A stretch of DNA of 64,000 nucleotides from Symsagittifera roscoffensis (GCF_963678635.1 NC_087064.1:40584530-40648529); one strand, 5' to 3'. Shown: positions 49,640 through 59,912, counted from the first letter of the stretch. Notes: a model not told the origin generated them from the sequence alone. Numbers and translations: made by a program.

Positions 49640-51950
49640 GATCTCCTCGTAACTCACTGTGATAGCGAAGATCACAAACAGAAAATGCTACTCAAAAATG
49701 CAATTAATCAGTTCACTTAAAGTGAATCAAAACCAAAAGAAATAGACTCAACAAATGAAATTGATGAATCTGCAACAGTTTTTTTAAAGGCCCGAACTAC
49801 GACTCTCACAGGTTAAAACTTCACAGGAATATTCTCTAAAAGGAAATTACATTGTTTTCAGTTTTCAATTTAAAATAAAAACAGACTCGATTATCAAGTA
49901 TTCTACCAAAATAATAATGATCGTTTACTAAAGCGTGATCCTGAAGATTGTAAAAATGAATTAAAACATCTGAAGAAAGTAACAAACAAAGAAAATAGTC
50001 AAAAATTATTAACTTTTCATGTTTTTCTAGACTTCGCACACAAAGCACAATATCAACAAGACCAAGGTCACATAAAACTCGATGAAAGCTTCCCTTGTCA
50101 CGGTGCACACAGACAATTAAATTATGATTTCTTCGATAAAAACTGGATACCTCAAAGCGGTAAATGAGCCATCATATTGTAAAGCAAACACAAAAAACTT
50201 CGGATATCAGGAAATAATGATTTAATTATCCAAATTTGGTCCCCTACACGTGACCTAAAAGATGACGCCATATAATATCCAGGACTCCGCTTAGCTTGTA
50301 TCAAAGATATTGCGACCTTGAGCAAAGATGCTGCGACCTCACCACTCGTACACATGCAACCATTGTTTGATTTACTGAATACCCATACACCACATTTTAA
50401 GTGCCTAAGACTCAAGCCTGAATTATCAATTTTCAAGAAAACATATTCTTTTAAATCCATACTATTTGATCAATTACACAGTGATAGAAATCGATCAGAT
50501 CCAAGCCCATATAAAAACATACGGGGAATAGAAATTATTTCAACACGCTTTCGAACATACCATGAAACAGAATTAGCTTGTAAATATCCAAAATCACTAT
50601 TTTGCACGCAGTATTCAGAAATAATAGTCGAATACGGAAAACGATTTGACGTGAAAACATGAAGAAATATAGTACTTCATTGACATCCGACTCAAAACAG
50701 AGAGGGTCAGCAATCCTATATCCCATTCTCATACTACAAAAAAGGAAACACTGGAGTAAAACTTCTACCAGAAGACTGTGAAAGCACACGTCTAGACAAT
50801 ATATCAATAATGAATAACCCATTTTTTGGTACAATTCACTATGATATTCATCTTTATATGAAACTTGACTATACAAACATCCGACTTTCTCAGGAAATGG
50901 CACTATTCGAACTCGAAACGCTACATCATTAATGTGAATTAGAATGAACTAGAACAAACTAAAGAACTCTCGCATTAGCTTTTCCGAAAATGCCCTAGTC
51001 CAAATATATTTTATCAGGTAACTGCTCAATTTTTATTGACTTCGAAGGAAACAAACATATCTACAAAAAAATCTCACCACTACACGTATTCGAAGACAAA
51101 AGATGCTACCGAAGAAAACAGAATATTTCATTTAAAAAAAATTGTTGACACTTTACCAGAGAGAACTTTTTTTTGGAATAGAACTGTGCCATGTATATCA
51201 GAAAATAGCCAAAAAGTAGTAAATCTTAGTTCAAACGGAGCTAAGAATTATATTTTCACACCACACCACTCATTAAGGCCGCTTATGTTCACCCGAGAGC
51301 ATCCGTGCAATAAATCGTAATCCTTATTTAGATCTACAACCTGGAGCTTTTTTTCAAAATCTGACATACAACATCAAATACGCAAACAACAATTTCAAGA
51401 TTTTTTAAAACAAGCACCAGCTAACGACTATTATTCGATCAAAATCTTCGAAAGCTCGCTGAAACAGCCGTTTTCTCCGATATCTGTAAAAAAAGTCAAT
51501 GGATATTTGAAGACAACAAAGATTCTTATTAGCTAAATGGTGAAAAACACTACCCAAAAGATATGTCACCAATCGTTATCTTCAGACTTTACACATACAA
51601 AATGAACTCCTAGCATTTCTAGTATGACCATATTTCTTCTTATATGAAATGTTTAACTTATACTAAATCCATTCTCACTACTTAAAGGAATCTATAACCC
51701 ATGCGCAATACACACAAAAGTCAATGGACAAGCTAGCGTAGCACGAATCTTAATTGCAGGATTTTTCGAAAAAATTTTTCCCTATCAATTGCAAAATCCT
51801 TCTTGATGCGCATCCAAACACATACAACACTCCACAAGACAATACAACTACTACACCCAGAGCACCATCGAGTTTACAGAAGTTACCAAATCAAAATCCC
51901 TAACAAATAATATCACAAAACTATAGAAATTCGCCCTCCCTTCGCATGCA
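49640..51950 (+). pseudogene. Family C copy C6, frame C-a (longest)
   Basis: The most complete C-a remnant. A long open stretch without ATG (about 49880-50160; DYQVFYQNNNDRLLKRDPED, LDESFPCHGAH) is followed by 50318-50662 (114 codons) and 51036-51320 (94 codons; LPERTFFWNRTVPCISENS). It then runs through RILIAGFFEKIFPYQLQ (about 51740-51800). The original protein exceeded about 700 residues. No recognisable enzyme motif, zinc finger or signal peptide was found. It could be a structural or replication protein of a mobile element or integrated virus-like element; that is inference. Confidence 0.55.
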
Positions 51951-52233
51951 CCAATTTAACAATATACAACAAAGCTCCATATCACATTAGCACTTCAGCC
52001 ACAAAATACTGATTAAACATATGAGCAAATCATAGAACAACCACGCAAAATAACATTTAGTTCTCAGAACAACATCTTTTTAGCCAAAGATGAGCCGGCA
52101 GATTGGATCCTTCAAACTTTATCCTTCATATCCCTTCAATCTCTAACTTCACGACTGCCTTGTATCCATCTCAGACCTCACATCCTCTGCCCTATCCGTT
52201 TTCAGCCCCAGTTTAACATCTAACTGACCACAC

Positions 52234-52605
52234 ATGAACTCTGATGACTCGATTCAAACTGTGTCTCACACAAACTCTACTTTAAACAACCCTACAATTG
52301 ACACATCTAATGATTTCTTATGTTTTGAGCCAAGCCCCACAGATATTTCACAATCAATTTTTCAACCGATAACTCCCCGCACCCCTGTAGTAGGGTGTAC
52401 TTCCAGCTTGTCACACACTGATGCTATCCCCATTCTTTCTGCTCTTTCCAATCATGCCCTAGATGTCCCTAGCCCCATGAATGATCACCAACTTGAGCCT
52501 GGTCTTGATGATATCAATAAAAGTCATCAACAAATCTACATCACTAATAATCCATTCACTATTCATCAATTACCTCAGTCCACTTTGACCTCAGAATCAA
52601 CATAA
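52234..52605 (+). CDS. Family C, frame C-b, 123-codon ORF in C6
   Basis: Complete ATG-to-stop ORF, Ser/Thr/Pro-rich and acidic, collinear with the copies at 40025 and 48030. It lies between C-a and C-c, which gives the order C-a, C-b, C-c for the family. Function unknown. Confidence 0.5.
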   Translation: MNSDDSIQTVSHTNSTLNNPTIDTSNDFLCFEPSPTDISQSIFQPITPRTPVVGCTSSLSHTDAIPILSALSNHALDVPSPMNDHQLEPGLDDINKSHQQIYITNNPFTIHQLPQSTLTSEST

Positions 52606-52899
52606 TCTTTCCTAAATGCCATGCGCGCAACGTATCTTTATGAAACCACAATAACCCACCACAATTTTTAATTATTCGCTTGTCATCATCCCAACTTCCT
52701 CGAATAAAAAAAATCACCATCACCCCGTCACACCAATACACAAAAAAATTTAGTTGAAAGACTTGCCTTCTTTTCCCAATATTCAAATATCAACACAGAA
52801 AACTAAGTCCAACGGGCCCAAAACGTCGTTAGAAATTCCCTTCTCCGCCCCCTTTTCTGCATCTCCCTCTACAATTTTACTAAGATCTACAAAGCTTCA

Positions 52900-54000
52900 T
52901 TAAGAAAAACCGCCAACTTTGGTGAAATTCGCGACACAATCATTCACGAACTAACCACAGCACTAAACTTGAATCAACTCAACTACATTGGTTTATAAAA
53001 AACAAATCACCGCTACATTGCACAAAAATCTAATGAGTTTTCAATCAGACGCTATGATCACACATTCATCCGTTACCTCGAATACTCACCAAATGATACT
53101 GATCCGGCAGTAAGTTCCAAGCTAAGCGAAAAAATATCCATTGAAACTGATTTCATCTTTAACTTAGACATCACTAATTGAACTAAGTTTGACCATGTAA
53201 TCCAAATGCACTTCAAAGCAAAGGCTTGCGAGTCATATTTTAAGAAATTCGATCATTTTCAATTAACATTTAATTTTTTTTTCACCTAACGGACGTGATA
53301 TTCATTGTTCAAACGAAATCATGCTTAAAACCAAACTAACACAAACACAAACGTATTGCAGATTTATACAACGCCATTTTCTCCACAGTTCAACATCTCG
53401 AAACCCCCATAGCCGTTTCATAATGGTTAATTCCAAAAACCTCACCATAATTTTTAAGTGTCTTATTTTGCATAAAATCTGCTAATCTTCGAAGCTTCGT
53501 CCGCAATTATGATCCCGTCAAGGTTTTTTTGCCCAATCACCAATAATTTGCCCGCTGAAAACTCCGGCCCCACAGTTATTACGCTTGAAATTATACAACC
53601 AGTTGAAGTTGCCCTTTTACAAATTATTCACAATTTTAAGTTTAATCACAAATTAAATTATTTAATCCCAAACTCTACCCTTGACTTTTCGCCACACCTG
53701 AAGAAGTTGGCAACATCCGCGAACTAGATCTTTTTTGGCTTCTTTTACAGACTTAAATTGTCATTCGAATGCTTGCAAAATTTTTGAAACTCTCACTCAC
53801 AAAAGAAAAACTAGCTTCCCCAATGAATTGATTCCGGATTTCACTCTCGTTAAGTATGAATTTATTTTTATTACTAACAAATTCTCATTCTTTCACGCTT
53901 CATTTAACACAATTTTTTTATACCATTTTTTGGATTTCACCAGTAATTTCCTTGAAAACGTTTTAAAAAATCTTAAAAATACAATTTTCTAGAAAATGTT
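52900..54000 (+). pseudogene. Family C copy C6, frame C-c (most complete)
   Basis: Begins with NFGEIRDTIIHELTTALNLN (about 52918), then RYDHTFIRYLEYSPNDTDPA, MHFKAKACESYFKKFDHF and DIHCSNEIMLKTKL, and the Pro/Ile-rich tail open at 53509-53727. Several frameshifts and a few stops interrupt it. It aligns with the older C copy at 5410-6244. No family recognised. Confidence 0.55.
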
Positions 54001-54435
54001 TTTTTTAAAAACTAAATATTTGATATGATTTGAAGAAAAGCAAAAAAATTCATTAATAGCCATGAATGAATCATAATGGTGCAAACTACTTTTACGAAGT
54101 ACTGAAATAATAATGAGTATTAGATGAGATAAACTAACTTTTTTTGTGCTGTATTTTATAAAATTTAAAACCAATGGTTGACTCGCTCATATTTCACGCC
54201 CTTTTTGTAAACAACCCAAAAAAACTCGCCACAGAAGAATTGCCTTAAACTGAATTTCTAGATTCAGAAAAAACTGATAACAACAACAAGATGCTTTCAC
54301 GCGTTTTAAACTTGCCTGTAGGCCGGTTGGCAGGAAGTAAAGCTAAGCTTAAAATATTCGACGCAGCTTACTAACACCACCAAACCAGCACACAAACAGG
54401 AAAGTCGCATGGTACACAAACCAAGTTAAAACCAG
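54001..54435 (+). other. Family C 3' noncoding end, next to the gap
   Basis: AT-rich after C-c. The last 170 bp resemble 6530-6705 after the left C copy, so this is probably the native 3' end. It is cut by the assembly gap. Confidence 0.45.
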
Positions 54436-54635
54436 NNNNNNNNNNNNNNNNNNNNNNNNNNNNNNNNNNNNNNNNNNNNNNNNNNNNNNNNNNNNNNNNN
54501 NNNNNNNNNNNNNNNNNNNNNNNNNNNNNNNNNNNNNNNNNNNNNNNNNNNNNNNNNNNNNNNNNNNNNNNNNNNNNNNNNNNNNNNNNNNNNNNNNNNN
54601 NNNNNNNNNNNNNNNNNNNNNNNNNNNNNNNNNNN
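54436..54635. other. Assembly gap (200 N)
   Basis: Exactly 200 unknown bases, a round placeholder length. It abuts a tandem repeat, so the true size is probably unknown. Confidence 0.95.
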
Positions 54636-55105
54636 CCAGGCGTGAGCCTTTTTAGATAAATGGTAGTCATATCTATGATTTTATCCAATTTTGCTTCTGG
54701 CTTTAAGTCTGATGTTAATAGGTTTCATCCATTGTGGAGAACCGTTCGTAAGCACTCTTTTTTTTTCTAAAATCTGGAAAAGCGCAGCTTTCGATTTTTT
54801 TCCGAAGGGTCCAGGTGTGAGTCTTCTTAGATAAATGGTAGTCATTTCTGTGATTTTAACCAGTTTTGCTTCTGGCTTTAAGTCTGATGTTAATAGGTTT
54901 CATCCATTGAGGAGAACCGTTCGAAAGCACTCTTTTTTTCTAAATCTGGAAAAGGACAGCTTTCAATATTTTTCCGAAGGGTCCAGGCGTGAGCCTTTTT
55001 AGATAAATGGTAGTCATATCTGTGATTTTATCCAGTTTTGCTTCTGGCTTTAAGTCTGATGTTAATAGGTTTCATCCATTGTGGCGGACCGTTCGTAAGC
55101 ACCTA
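54636..55105 (+). repeat. Satellite-like tandem repeat, unit about 172-175 bp
   Basis: CCAGGCGTGAGCC (or CCAGGTGTGAGTC) starts units at 54636, 54811 and 54983. Each unit continues through TAGATAAATGGTAGTCAT, CTTCTGGCTTTAAGTCTGAT and GAACCGTTCG. The third unit ends in unrelated sequence after 55100. The array runs into the gap on its left. Confidence 0.9.
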
Positions 55106-55907
55106 AAGGCATCTTTTCGTTTGATACCAGAATATTTGATGGGTCAAGTTTCAGTTCCATGTGGCAAAATGGTTCTGTTGCATTTTGAAATAGTGATTTC
55201 AATTTAATTTGCTTCCAAGTGTGCTTTAGGTTGTTTACACAAGCAGAGCTTGCGTGATACTATGAACTCTCGTTTTTTTGGAACCTAAGTCGTAAATTTT
55301 AGTGTTACTTCTGAAAGTTTTTTCTATTTATAACAGCATGTGCGGTATCATGGATCTGTATCGTAAACATAGGAAAGAAGAACGCTAACAAAAAAAGAAG
55401 GTTCGAATCTGGGCAGGGACGGATGTTTTTCATAAATTTTTTCGTATATTAGCTAAAATGCGTCCGCTCTATCAATTGAAGCATACTATTTAGTATATAT
55501 ACATATTTTTTTCAAACTGAAAGGTATTGCCAATGCGTCATAATTGGATTGCGTCACTTAGAAGTTATGTACACTCAAAATTGACGAGCGTCACTTAGGA
55601 AAAAATATGGATTCAATGTTTCACTCAATAAATTTTTCTTAGTATCGTTAATTGTCGTGATTTTGCCTATATAAGCGGAGTGTATAAACTTCGGCTGACT
55701 TTCTAATCCAGCTTTTGATTTTTCTGATATATCGCTCTTCAGTTGGATTTTACTTCCAGGACAAGTAAATTTTGTATTTTTTTCTTGTTTGTTGACGCTA
55801 TCAAAGCAAAACTTGGTTCGTAAACGTTTATATTGAGTGCACCGTGGTTTCGGCTTCTCGATAAAGGAACCTCTGCGCATCTTTCGGTTTATCGACAAGC
55901 AGACAGA
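55106..55907. other. No gene recognised
   Basis: Mixed AT-rich DNA. A 107-codon minus-strand frame (55575-55898) and two overlapping plus frames near 55833 have no recognised family, splice context or repeated conservation. Left unassigned. Confidence 0.4.
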
Positions 55908-57282
55908 TCATTACGAGGCCAAACTGTGCATTCTCTGCATTGTAAGCAGAATCCGCAAAAGGCCAAAATCAGACTTGTCTTGGAATCCGCAACATTGCTA
56001 CTTTTCTTTGATCTTCTATGCTATTTTGGATTTCTCAAACAAATACCTAAATCATTGTACAGCTCAAAATTGCTCGAAAAATAGGTGAATTTGCGGACTC
56101 CGCAACTGTATTTGCGGAATCCAGAACAACTTGTGGAAATCACAAACAAATGATAAAACATTTGTATCCTTAAATTGGGCTGTTGCGGAATCCGCAACTG
56201 TAAGTGGAATTCGCAAATTGTAAGTGAAATCTGCAAATTGTAAGTCGAATCCGCATTTTGATCCGCATATGTCTAGTAGCCTTAAAAATTATATCTTTTA
56301 AATACATGATTTGATTTTACTAGAAATAAAATTTACTAGAATAGATCAGTGTTTGGATTAATTGAGTCCCATTTACTGACCAGTGTTTTGGATCGATGAA
56401 GTCCCAAATACTCAACTAATTCGACGATTTACTATGCGTTGGGTTTCTAATCACTCTCAAACTAATGACTCCAAATATTGGATATATTCCATATTTATTC
56501 CACATTATCCCAGTTTTTGGGATTCGATCAATCGCAAACCCTGACCAGTATTTGGGATCGATGGAATAATCCCAAATGCTGAACTAATTTGACGAGTTGC
56601 TATGCGTTGGGTTTTTAATCACTCTCAAGCTAATGACTCCAAATAATGGGTATATTCCATTTTTACTCCACATTAATCCAGTTTTTGGGATTTCGTCAAT
56701 CCTAAATACTGACCAGTATTTGGGATTGACGCAATCCCAATTCCTGACCTAATTTGTCGATATGCTGTGTATTCCATACACTCTAACTCAATGACTCCAA
56801 ATTTTGAAATTGTTCGGTGTTGTATTTCCAAAATACTAAAAGATGACATCCACCGATTTAGATAACCATTGTTTCAAGACTTGTTCGTGGATTCAGCTGA
56901 CAATGGTTAAGTCTTTTCTTTCAATTTCCGCATTCAGCTTTTGATTGTTCATATGCAAGTTCAGTATTGAACAAAATTCGAAATCTACTTACAGTTTGCG
57001 CAATCCACTTACATTTGCGGATTCCGCTTAAATTTTGCAGAATCCACTCACAGTTGCGGAATCCAGAACAACTAGCTATATTTACTTGTTGCGGAATCCG
57101 CAACAAAACAAATGTGCCGACAAAATTTACGTTACAGGTATATGTATGCGGAATCCACTAAAATTTTGTTTGTGGAATCCACTTACATTTTGGAACATAT
57201 TTTAAGACTTAACTCTGGAATCCAGGAACATACAGAGACAAAATTGTGCTCCTATCCAGTGCACAGTTTGGCCTCGTAATGA
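55908..57282. mobile_element. Foldback-type element with 23-bp perfect terminal inverted repeats
   Basis: TCATTACGAGGCC...TGTGCA at 55908-55930 has its exact reverse complement at 57260-57282. Inside, arms at about 56085-56265 and 56970-57210 carry many copies of the palindromic motif GCGGAATCCGC and the phrase CTGTAAGTGGAAT in opposite orientations. The centre holds a copy of another repeat (56335-56806). No transposase was seen, so it would be non-autonomous. No clear target duplication. Confidence 0.65.
56335..56806 (+). repeat. 472-bp dispersed repeat (copy at 60690-61164)
   Basis: Made of about three degenerate units of roughly 165 bp with landmarks TTTGGGATCGATG, TTGACGATTTGCTATGCGTT and AATGACTCCAAAT. 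A closely similar copy lies in G4 at 60690. Confidence 0.8.
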
Positions 57283-57490
57283 AGTTATCTGCAAGAAAAT
57301 CAGATCCTCAAATACCATATTGTCAAGTGCGATTGTTAACTTTTTTTGAGGGCTCTGGATAAGGCCCAGTGGACGGTCAGATTAAAGAGAAAATACCACT
57401 GAAAATACTAAAAATTCTCAAAATGTTACTACAGACTCTCAATTGACGGTATAATTCAGTGTCCATACACTTCAATGGATTTTTTTACAG
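57283..57490. other. No feature recognised upstream of the candidate exon
   Basis: Unique-looking DNA that ends in a T-rich run and acceptor TTTTTTTACAG. Confidence 0.4.
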
Positions 57491-57560
57491 CATTTGTCAG
57501 ACCAATGTTACGAAGATTTTCCGAGATACACTCTCCATCTACTAGCAGAGGCCTACCTTG
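57491..57560 (+). CDS. Candidate internal exon of an unidentified host gene
   Basis: 70 nt between a strong acceptor (TTTTTTTACAG) and a consensus donor (CTTG|GTGAGT). Frame 1 is open throughout and reads HLSDQCYEDFPRYTLHLLAE and then AYL plus one base. Its base composition is richer in GC than the surroundings. No partner exon was found and no family is recognised, so this may be a chance combination. Confidence 0.35.
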
Positions 57561-57763
57561 GTGAGTAGTGCTGCTGCTGCTGCAGCCGGCGGATGATCAA
57601 TTGTGATCATGCTTGCTTTTTCTACTCTTATATGGTGAGGTGCACCAACTTCAATTATGTGCTTCCATTGTGTCTCTCTATCGCTCTTAGAGGTTGTTAG
57701 TCATTTCCCAATGTAGAATTGTAAGAAGCAAGAAACCTAATATGCATGTATACGTAAGAAGTG

Positions 57764-57820
57764 GGGGGGGGGGGGACATCAACTCTAGTAAGAGGTGTGG
57801 GGGGGGGGGGGGGGGGTTTG
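57764..57820 (+). repeat. Two long G runs
   Basis: Runs of about 14 and 19 G lie within 60 bp, separated by GACATCAACTCTAGTAAGAG. The region could fold into G-quadruplexes and is error-prone in sequencing. Confidence 0.9.
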
Positions 57821-57960
57821 GTGTGCGATCTTATAATCGATTATTTTTGTTATTTTGTAGAGACTGACAATAGAAATCCTGACAGTATATTTGTTGTGCA
57901 TGTCTAAAACATTGAACATATTCAGTAGAACAAATACAGCGAATATTAAGCTTCCAGCAA

Positions 57961-58033
57961 CTACGCATAGACTAACGGATAAGGCGTCTGACTTCGAATC
58001 AGAAGATTGAGGGTTCGAATCCCTCTGTGGTCG
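57961..58033 (+). tRNA. tRNA-Arg (anticodon UCG), 5' acceptor strand degraded
   Basis: 73 nt. The anticodon stem-loop TCTGA-CTTCGAA-TCAGA gives anticodon TCG. The T arm GAGGG-TTCGAAT-CCCTC includes a perfect B box, GGTTCGAATCC. Five T at 58036-58040 supply a Pol III terminator. The 3' acceptor strand TGTGGTC plus G is typical of tRNA-Arg, but the 5' strand CTACGCA leaves the three outer pairs unpaired. The D stem also has one A-G mismatch that falls in the A box. It may be a recent pseudogene. Confidence 0.75.
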
Positions 58034-58047
58034 ACTTTTTATGATTA

Positions 58048-58178
58048 AATCTTGCGCCGTTTTTGAGCGGTTTTTTAGATAAACCGTTCAAAAACCGCTC
58101 GAACCGCTCATTTTGAAGCAAGATTCTGAGCGTAATTGTCTGAAAAAACCGCTCAAACCGCTCAAATCTTGCTTCAAA
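58048..58178. repeat. Nested inverted repeats with AACCGCTC motif
   Basis: GAGCGGTTTTTTAGA (58065-58079) is nearly complementary to TCTGAAAAAACCGCTC (58139-58154). TTTGAAGCAAGATT (58112-58125) is exactly complementary to AATCTTGCTTCAAA (58165-58178). The arms are interleaved rather than nested. It lies directly after the tRNA and against the LINE end. Confidence 0.7.
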
Positions 58179-58189
58179 TTAGGTGAAAA

Positions 58190-59840
58190 ATCTCGACTCG
58201 CGTATTGAACGCTGCTTTAAAATCAATGAATAAAAGATTTTTGTTTCCTTCACTCAGTTTTTGTTGCTTCTAAGACAGGGGCGGATCTAGGATTTTCTCG
58301 AGGGGGGGGATTATTTTCATCAAAAAATTTTCCAAAATTTTGACGACCTTTTTTTTTTTTTAGGTCGACCAAATATATTTTTTTTTTCGCGGTCTCCCAA
58401 AGCACTGTTTTGCCCCAATTTTTGCGCCGCAGGAAAATTTTTGAAAAAACAGTCCAAAAAGCCGTTTTTGGGCACTTTTTGGAAAATTTTGACAAGAAAA
58501 ACGCATTTTTTTGGCGCGCGCTCCCCCTCAAAATTAGTATATATTGGCGGCCAAAAATGGATTTCTTAAAAAGTACCAAAGGGGGGACCCTTTGGGTTGG
58601 CAGGGGGTCAAATCCCTGAGGAGGGAACGTCCGCCCCCCCCCCCCCCGCCCCCCCCCCCCCCTAAATCCGCCCCTGTTCTAAGATATGGTGAACTGAGGG
58701 TGAACTGAGAAAGACTGGTCCCAGCAGCTTCGTATGGGTTTAAACCTGCCTTGTTTTTCCTTGCATACCTCTCGTATGGTTGCTCTAATGAGGACTACTT
58801 TTTGTAGGAAAGCGATTTATAAGTATCGCTTTTAGAACTTTACAGGCGGTTACAAGCAGGGATAATCCTCTGCTTTTGCCACAGCCCGCTTTATTGCCTT
58901 CTTGTGTACCGGTATTATTGCAGCTGTTTTTTTCTTGAGAAAATTTCCACTTTACACCTAGTGTTACCCAGGAGATTGGATAGCTTGTACTAACTTTTTC
59001 AACATATCTCATTCAGTTGTTCTGGGGATATTGCCCGACCCCTTCAGCTTCATTTTGTTTAATTTTCAATGGTTGGAGGTTCATTGTTGACAATTTCGAG
59101 TGGGAGCGCATCGATTAAAGGAATTCCATTAAGGCTGGAGCTGTCTATTAAGAAGTGCCTGATCCCTTCTTTTACACGTTCTTTATTGCGTCTGCTATCG
59201 AATCGCCGTTTAAATCTTTCAGTGTTTTGATCTGTGATTGTCCTTTGTCTGCTAACTCAATCATAATGGAATTTATACTCACAAGGTTTCCCAATTTATC
59301 AGCCACGAGGAACTCTGCGGGCAAGTTAGTGTAGTAAGTGTTATTGACATTGCGGTTTTTTTTCATAAAAATCTCTAATCCATATAAAACTTTGTTCAGG
59401 CTATTTTTTATGTGCACTGTATCTAACTGCATGAATCAAAACTTGAAAGAATTTCTAAAGACTCTATCGGAAAAACTCGATGCGTTTGGTTACATAAAAC
59501 TGTCCAGTTCCAGGTTCAGGTAGTTTTGTTTAGTTTCGCCTTTGTCGATTTGTTTCGCCTTTGGAACGTCTTTAATTAGTTTCATTGTTTCACAGCTAAA
59601 CCAGGGTCTTTCTTTTCGTTCATTGAGTCCAAGGGTGGTTTTAGCATCCTTGTGTGTCGTGTATTTGAGTTCGATCCACGCTTGTCGATGTCAAATTCAG
59701 CATTGACTTTCTTATGCTGATTGGTATTGTTTGGCAATTTTTGGCTGTTGGAGGGCATCTGTTTTGTATTTTTTTAATCTGATTTTCACCAGCTAATTTT
59801 TTCACCTGCTTAGCGATACCTTTCAACCCTTGATGATAAT
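58190..59840 (-). pseudogene. Decayed LINE (non-LTR retrotransposon), RT region
   Basis: On the minus strand, in order and in shifting frames: an ERPWFSCETMKLI block (about 59590-59630), NEPPTIEN (about 59060), KSRGLSLLVTACKVLKAILI (about 58820-58890; the RGISLL...KVL pattern of LINE RTs), and LLFIDFKAAFNT (about 58202-58240), which is RT motif A with its catalytic Asp. The order fits LINEs of RTE/Jockey/CR1 type. The element is interrupted by a MITE at 58276-58676 and lacks RT motif C, the endonuclease core and the ends. Confidence 0.75.
58276..58676. mobile_element. hAT-type MITE, 401 bp, nested in the LINE
   Basis: Inverted ends: CAGGGGCGGATCTAGG at the left and CCTAAATCCGCCCCTG at the right (one mismatch). 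The internal ends are G-rich and C-rich respectively. Perfect 8-bp target duplications TTCTAAGA flank it at 58268-58275 and 58677-58684. The 8-bp duplication and CAGGGG ends are typical of hAT transposons. It has no coding capacity, so it would have depended on a transposase elsewhere. Confidence 0.92.
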
Positions 59841-59912
59841 ATGCAAAGATAAGTTTTCGATTCGAGTTTGCCGGGTGTTGATTTGCACTAAGCAAATAAC
59901 TCTAATTGGATC
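59830..59912 (+). repeat. About 80-bp repeat, copy 1 of 3
   Basis: GCAAAGATAAGTTTTCGATT followed by CGGGTGTTGATTTGCAC and AAGCAAATAACTCTAATTGG. Copies 2 and 3 are in tandem at 61168-61322. Confidence 0.8.

Larger units (their letters stand above)
33100..54170. repeat. Complex segmental amplification (G leader/LTR + LRP2BP exon 2 + family C)
   Basis: The composite unit is A (G leader and LTR), B (LRP2BP exon 2 with flanking intron, homologous to 19021-19697), C (family C). It occurs as A2B2C2 (33100-36795), A3B3C3 (36796-41730, LTR truncated), A4B4C4 (41730-44945, exon truncated), A5B5C5 (44945-48730) and A6B6C6 (48731-54170, LTR truncated). Junctions are shared. C-to-A joins at 41730 and 44945 are the same, C-to-LTR joins at about 36800 and 48730 are the same, and C2 and C5 share an internal deletion. 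Confidence 0.8.

Noticed and set aside
50535-50903. 122-codon minus-strand ORF, and similar minus ORFs at 35602-35925, 47453-47719 and 50152-50460
   Set aside because: They are antisense to family C frame C-a, whose plus-strand protein blocks are conserved between old and young copies. The minus translations are not.
58250-58619. ORFs of 109 and 69 codons
   Set aside because: They run across the hAT MITE and its G/C-rich ends and have no independent support.
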